Part shown: piece by piece, positions 61,697 through 64,000 of the stretch | Position numbering within the stretch: the stretch's first letter is position 1 | Layout: the number at the start of each line of letters is the position of its first letter | NCBI GenBank assembly: GCA_036262075.1 | Contig: DATAJO010000030.1 | Location: 1 to 64,000 of the forward strand | DNA from: JACDBZ01 sp036262075 | GTDB lineage: Bacteria; Chloroflexota; Limnocylindria; QHBO01 | Reading direction: 5' to 3' | Length of the DNA: 64,000 nucleotides | The notes under the pieces: generated by a model | What the model was told of the DNA's origin: nothing | What the model saw: only the letters and a program-made list of their open reading frames with translations | Database searches by the model: none | Translations under genes and position numbers: made by a program

Positions 61697-63295
61697 ATGA
61701 CAGACGACCGATACGACGCGATCGTGATTGGCGGCGGCCACAACGGCCTCGTCAACGGCGCCTACCTGGCCAGGGCCGGCCTGCGGACGCTCATCCTCGA
61801 GCGGCGGCACCTCGTCGGCGGGGCGGCGATCACCGAGGAGCTCCAACCGGGCTTCAAGTTCACGACGTTCTCGTACGCCCTCTCCCTGCTGCGACCGCAG
61901 ATCATCCACGAGCTCGAGCTGCCGAAGCACGGCTTCCTGCCGCTCCAGATGTCGACCCGCTTCGCGCCGGGCGAGGACGGCGAGTACCTCCTCTTCACGC
62001 GCGACCACGACGAGAACCTGCGCGAGATCGCCCGCCACTCCCCGCACGACGCCGATGCGTACGACCAGTACAACCACGACCTCGACCGGGTGTGCCAGGC
62101 GATGAAGCCGCTGCTCGACATGGCGCCGCCGGACCTGTTCAGCGAGGACCCCGAGGAGCTCGTGGCGCTCGCCTCGCTCGGGTCGCGCTTCCGCTCGCTC
62201 GACAAGCGGACGCTCCACAACGCGGTGCGCCTGCTGACCGGCAGCGCCGCCGACTTCCTCGACGACTACTTCGAGTCGGAGCTGCTGAAGGGCTGGTTCG
62301 CCTCGTCGGGGATCATCGGCTCCATGGTCGGACCGAGGTCCCAGGGAAGCGGCCTGGTGCTGCTGTTCCATTCGCTCGGCGAGCACGACGGGTCGTTCGG
62401 CACGTGGGCCTTCCACAAGGGCGGCAACGGCGGCTTCACCCAGGTCCTGGCGCGGGCGGCGGAGTCGTTCGGCGCCGAGATCCGGCTCGAGGCGCCGGTC
62501 GTGCGGGTCCTGACCCGTGACGGCGAGGCCGTCGGCGTGGCGCTCGAGGACGGCACCGAGATCCACGCGAAGACCGTCGTCAGCGCCCTCGACCCGCGCC
62601 ACACGTTCCTCGACCTCGTCGACCCGCGCGAGCTACCCGACGACCTCGTCGAGGACATCCGGCGCCTGAAGTTCCGGGGCGTGAGCTCGAAGGTGAACTT
62701 CGCCCTTTCCGGCCTGCCGACCCACCCGGTCCTCGGCGACGGGCCGGAGCTGTACCGCGGCTTCCTGAACATCGGCCCGTCGATGGACTACCTCGAGCGC
62801 GCCTTCGACGACGCGAAATACGGCTGGTACAGCGAGCATCCGTACATCGACTGCGCCATCCAGTCGACGATCGACCCGGACATGGCGCCGCCGGGCAGGC
62901 ACGTCCTCTCGTGCTTCGTGCAGTACACGCCGTACCACCTGCGCGAGTCGGACTGGGACGCCGAGCGCGAGCCGATGGCCGACCGCGTCCAGGCCACCCT
63001 CGAGCGCTTCTTCCCCGGCTTCAACGACCTCGTTCTGCATCGGGAGGTCGTCACCCCGCTCGATATCGAGCGCACGGTCGGCCTCTCCGAGGGGAATATC
63101 TTCGCCGGCGAGTTCCTCGCGCCCCAGATGTTCTTCTTCCGCCCGGCGCCGGGCTGGTCGCAGTACCGCACGCCGATCGCCGGCTACTACCAGTGCGGCT
63201 CGGGCACGCACCCCGGCGGCTGCGTCATGGGCGCGCCGGGCCGGCTGGCGGCGCAGCGGATCATCCGCGACCGGCAGGGCGCGGCGGAGGCGTAA
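61697..63295 (+). CDS. FAD-dependent oxidoreductase, PYROXD2/CrtI-like
   Basis: 532 residues. Dinucleotide-binding motif VIGGGHNGLVNGAYLARAGL (about 11-30) with ERRHLVGGAAITEELQPGFKF, then HKGGNGGFTQVLARAAESFGAEI and a C-terminal GSGTHPGGCVMGAPGRLAAQRI. These are marks of the PYROXD2/phytoene-desaturase-like amine-oxidase superfamily. No carotenoid genes adjoin; the neighbouring GcvT-like gene suggests oxidation of an amine or N-methyl compound. SD GAGG lies before the ATG. Its 3' end overlaps the convergent flavin reductase gene by 35 nt. Confidence 0.87.
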   Translation: MTDDRYDAIVIGGGHNGLVNGAYLARAGLRTLILERRHLVGGAAITEELQPGFKFTTFSYALSLLRPQIIHELELPKHGFLPLQMSTRFAPGEDGEYLLFTRDHDENLREIARHSPHDADAYDQYNHDLDRVCQAMKPLLDMAPPDLFSEDPEELVALASLGSRFRSLDKRTLHNAVRLLTGSAADFLDDYFESELLKGWFASSGIIGSMVGPRSQGSGLVLLFHSLGEHDGSFGTWAFHKGGNGGFTQVLARAAESFGAEIRLEAPVVRVLTRDGEAVGVALEDGTEIHAKTVVSALDPRHTFLDLVDPRELPDDLVEDIRRLKFRGVSSKVNFALSGLPTHPVLGDGPELYRGFLNIGPSMDYLERAFDDAKYGWYSEHPYIDCAIQSTIDPDMAPPGRHVLSCFVQYTPYHLRESDWDAEREPMADRVQATLERFFPGFNDLVLHREVVTPLDIERTVGLSEGNIFAGEFLAPQMFFFRPAPGWSQYRTPIAGYYQCGSGTHPGGCVMGAPGRLAAQRIIRDRQGAAEA

Positions 63296-63836
63296 CCCCT
63301 GGCGGGTCGGGTCGAGCCTGTCGGTTCGGGTCGAGCCGGCGGTAGGCCGAGGCGTACCAGATGAGCGGCTCGGCGTCGTCGAGCGTGCCGGCTGCCACGA
63401 CCTCGCCGACGAACATGGTGTGGTCGCCGCCGTCGTGGCGGTCCTTCAGCCGGCAGTCGAAATAGGCCAGTGCGCCCTCGAGGATCGGCGAGCCGGTCTC
63501 GGCCTCGTGCCACGCCGCGCCGCAGAAGCGGGTGAGCTTCACGGCCGTCGTCGGCTGCGCGAAGCACTCGGCCAGCGCCCGCTGGTCGGCGCTCAGGACG
63601 TTCACGGCGAAGGCATGCGAGCCGATGATCGCCGCGTGCGTCTCGGCCTTGCGCGCGATGCTGGCCATGAGCAGCGGCGGGTCCACGCTGATGGACGCGA
63701 TGGCGTTGGCCGTCATGCCGGCCAGGAGCGGGCCGGCACGGGCGGTAACGACGGTCACGCCGGTCGCGAAATGGCCCATCATGTCGCGCATCCGGCGCTG
63801 GTCGAGCGCGCTCGTGCCGGTCGCCTCGACGCTCAC
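63261..63836 (-). CDS. Flavin reductase domain protein
   Basis: 191 residues from a GTG at 63836 that overlaps the stop of the upstream gene (GTGA). FMN-binding split-barrel motifs: MRDMMGHFATGVTVVTARAG, GMTANAIASISVDPPLLMASI, FAVNVLSADQRALAECFA and DCRLKDRHDGGDHTMFVGEV. Such proteins supply reduced flavin to a partner monooxygenase. The partner may be the partly visible gene upstream or lie beyond the window. Confidence 0.88.
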   Translation of the reverse strand: MSVEATGTSALDQRRMRDMMGHFATGVTVVTARAGPLLAGMTANAIASISVDPPLLMASIARKAETHAAIIGSHAFAVNVLSADQRALAECFAQPTTAVKLTRFCGAAWHEAETGSPILEGALAYFDCRLKDRHDGGDHTMFVGEVVAAGTLDDAEPLIWYASAYRRLDPNRQARPDPPGVTPPPRPAGRG

Positions 63837-64000
63837 AGTCCCGGCGTCCCGGCGAGGCGCTGAAGCACGATGAAGCGGCGGAAGAACGCCTCGCCGTCCT
63901 CGGCGGTCCACGCCACGGTGCGCGGGCCGATGCGCTCGGCCTCGGGCAGGACGGCGGCGTAGGCGGCCTGCATGGAGAGGCGGAAGTCGATCTCGCCGCG
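63833..64000 (-). CDS. C-terminal end of an unidentified protein (5' outside window)
   Basis: The last 55 codons of a minus-strand gene entering from the right: IDFRLSMQAAYAAVLPEAER, then GPRTVAWTAEDGEAFFRRFI and VLQRLAGTPGL, ending at the TGA shared with the flavin reductase start. Translational coupling suggests a shared pathway, possibly a monooxygenase or its accessory. No family can be assigned from this piece. Confidence 0.7.
   Translation of the reverse strand, partial: RGEIDFRLSMQAAYAAVLPEAERIGPRTVAWTAEDGEAFFRRFIVLQRLAGTPGL

Overview
The window is a high-GC bacterial chromosome segment with dense, often overlapping genes, GTG and TTG starts, and GC-hairpin terminators followed by a short CTTC-like tail. 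The gene set fits a free-living heterotroph of the Chloroflexota (soil or freshwater lineages such as Limnocylindria/Ellin6529): PotABCD uptake, a fused 2-oxoacid dehydrogenase E1, DUF58/MoxR/vWA genes and many secreted proteins. That placement comes from protein style only; there is no rRNA here.

Backbone 1-7.7 kb: a Pot-type ABC ATPase (cut by the window edge), an EamA permease, a fused E1 alpha/beta dehydrogenase overlapping a FabD-like protein with an altered nucleophile motif, an AlkA-like DNA glycosylase and a GT1 glycosyltransferase. 7.75-12.03 kb is a small island between an intact tRNA-Arg(UCU) gene and a 41-nt displaced copy of its 5' half. It carries a broken replication-relaxation gene and a Crp/Fnr regulator next to an operon of a secreted metzincin, a membrane-anchored protein and a lipoprotein; a near-perfect CRP-like palindrome lies between regulator and operon.

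12.1-15.8 kb: two small unknown genes, a DnaA-box-like 9-mer, a sarcosine/N-methyl-amino-acid oxidase, a class V aminotransferase and a hydrolase remnant. 15.84-23.45 kb is a tandem array of three integrated elements: the 3' end of tRNA-Glu(CUC) (intact at 23376-23452) is repeated at 15844, 19293 and 20853. Most copies have a replacement terminator on one side and 12-bp-period repeats (AGGGT-type) that look like integrase arm sites. Cargo is an EAL protein, a Clp-fold protease, a PQQ-dehydrogenase/winged-helix chimera, a truncated IS3 element that cut a serine protease gene, an intact secreted trypsin-like protease and two lipoproteins. No integrase gene is recognisable.

23.5-30.6 kb: a secreted vWA protein, an alpha/beta hydrolase lacking its nucleophile, a DUF1015 protein, QueG and a GAF-type histidine kinase. 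30.66-44.1 kb is one long operon, most genes joined by ATGA overlaps: large membrane protein, ABC ATPase and permease, a coiled-coil protein with PGSSGQPQ and PGNQ repeats, MoxR ATPase, DUF58, BatA-like vWA and a 1000-residue double-vWA protein. It is flanked by two paralogous secreted FG-GAP/Ig-like proteins (44.1-46.2 and 49.3-51.5 kb), with an acetoacetyl-CoA synthetase, a heme-oxygenase-fold protein and an acyl-CoA dehydrogenase between or beside them.

53.0-63.3 kb: a polyamine-type module led by a clear promoter (TTGACA/TATACT): PotA, PotD, PotB, PotC, a MerR-XRE-cupin regulator, a class III aminotransferase and a lone receiver protein. A 204-bp tandem repeat of about 2.8 copies follows, then a GcvT-like protein and a PYROXD2/CrtI-like flavoprotein, which suggests import and oxidative breakdown of polyamines or methylated amines. 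The window closes with a flavin reductase and the end of an unidentified gene.
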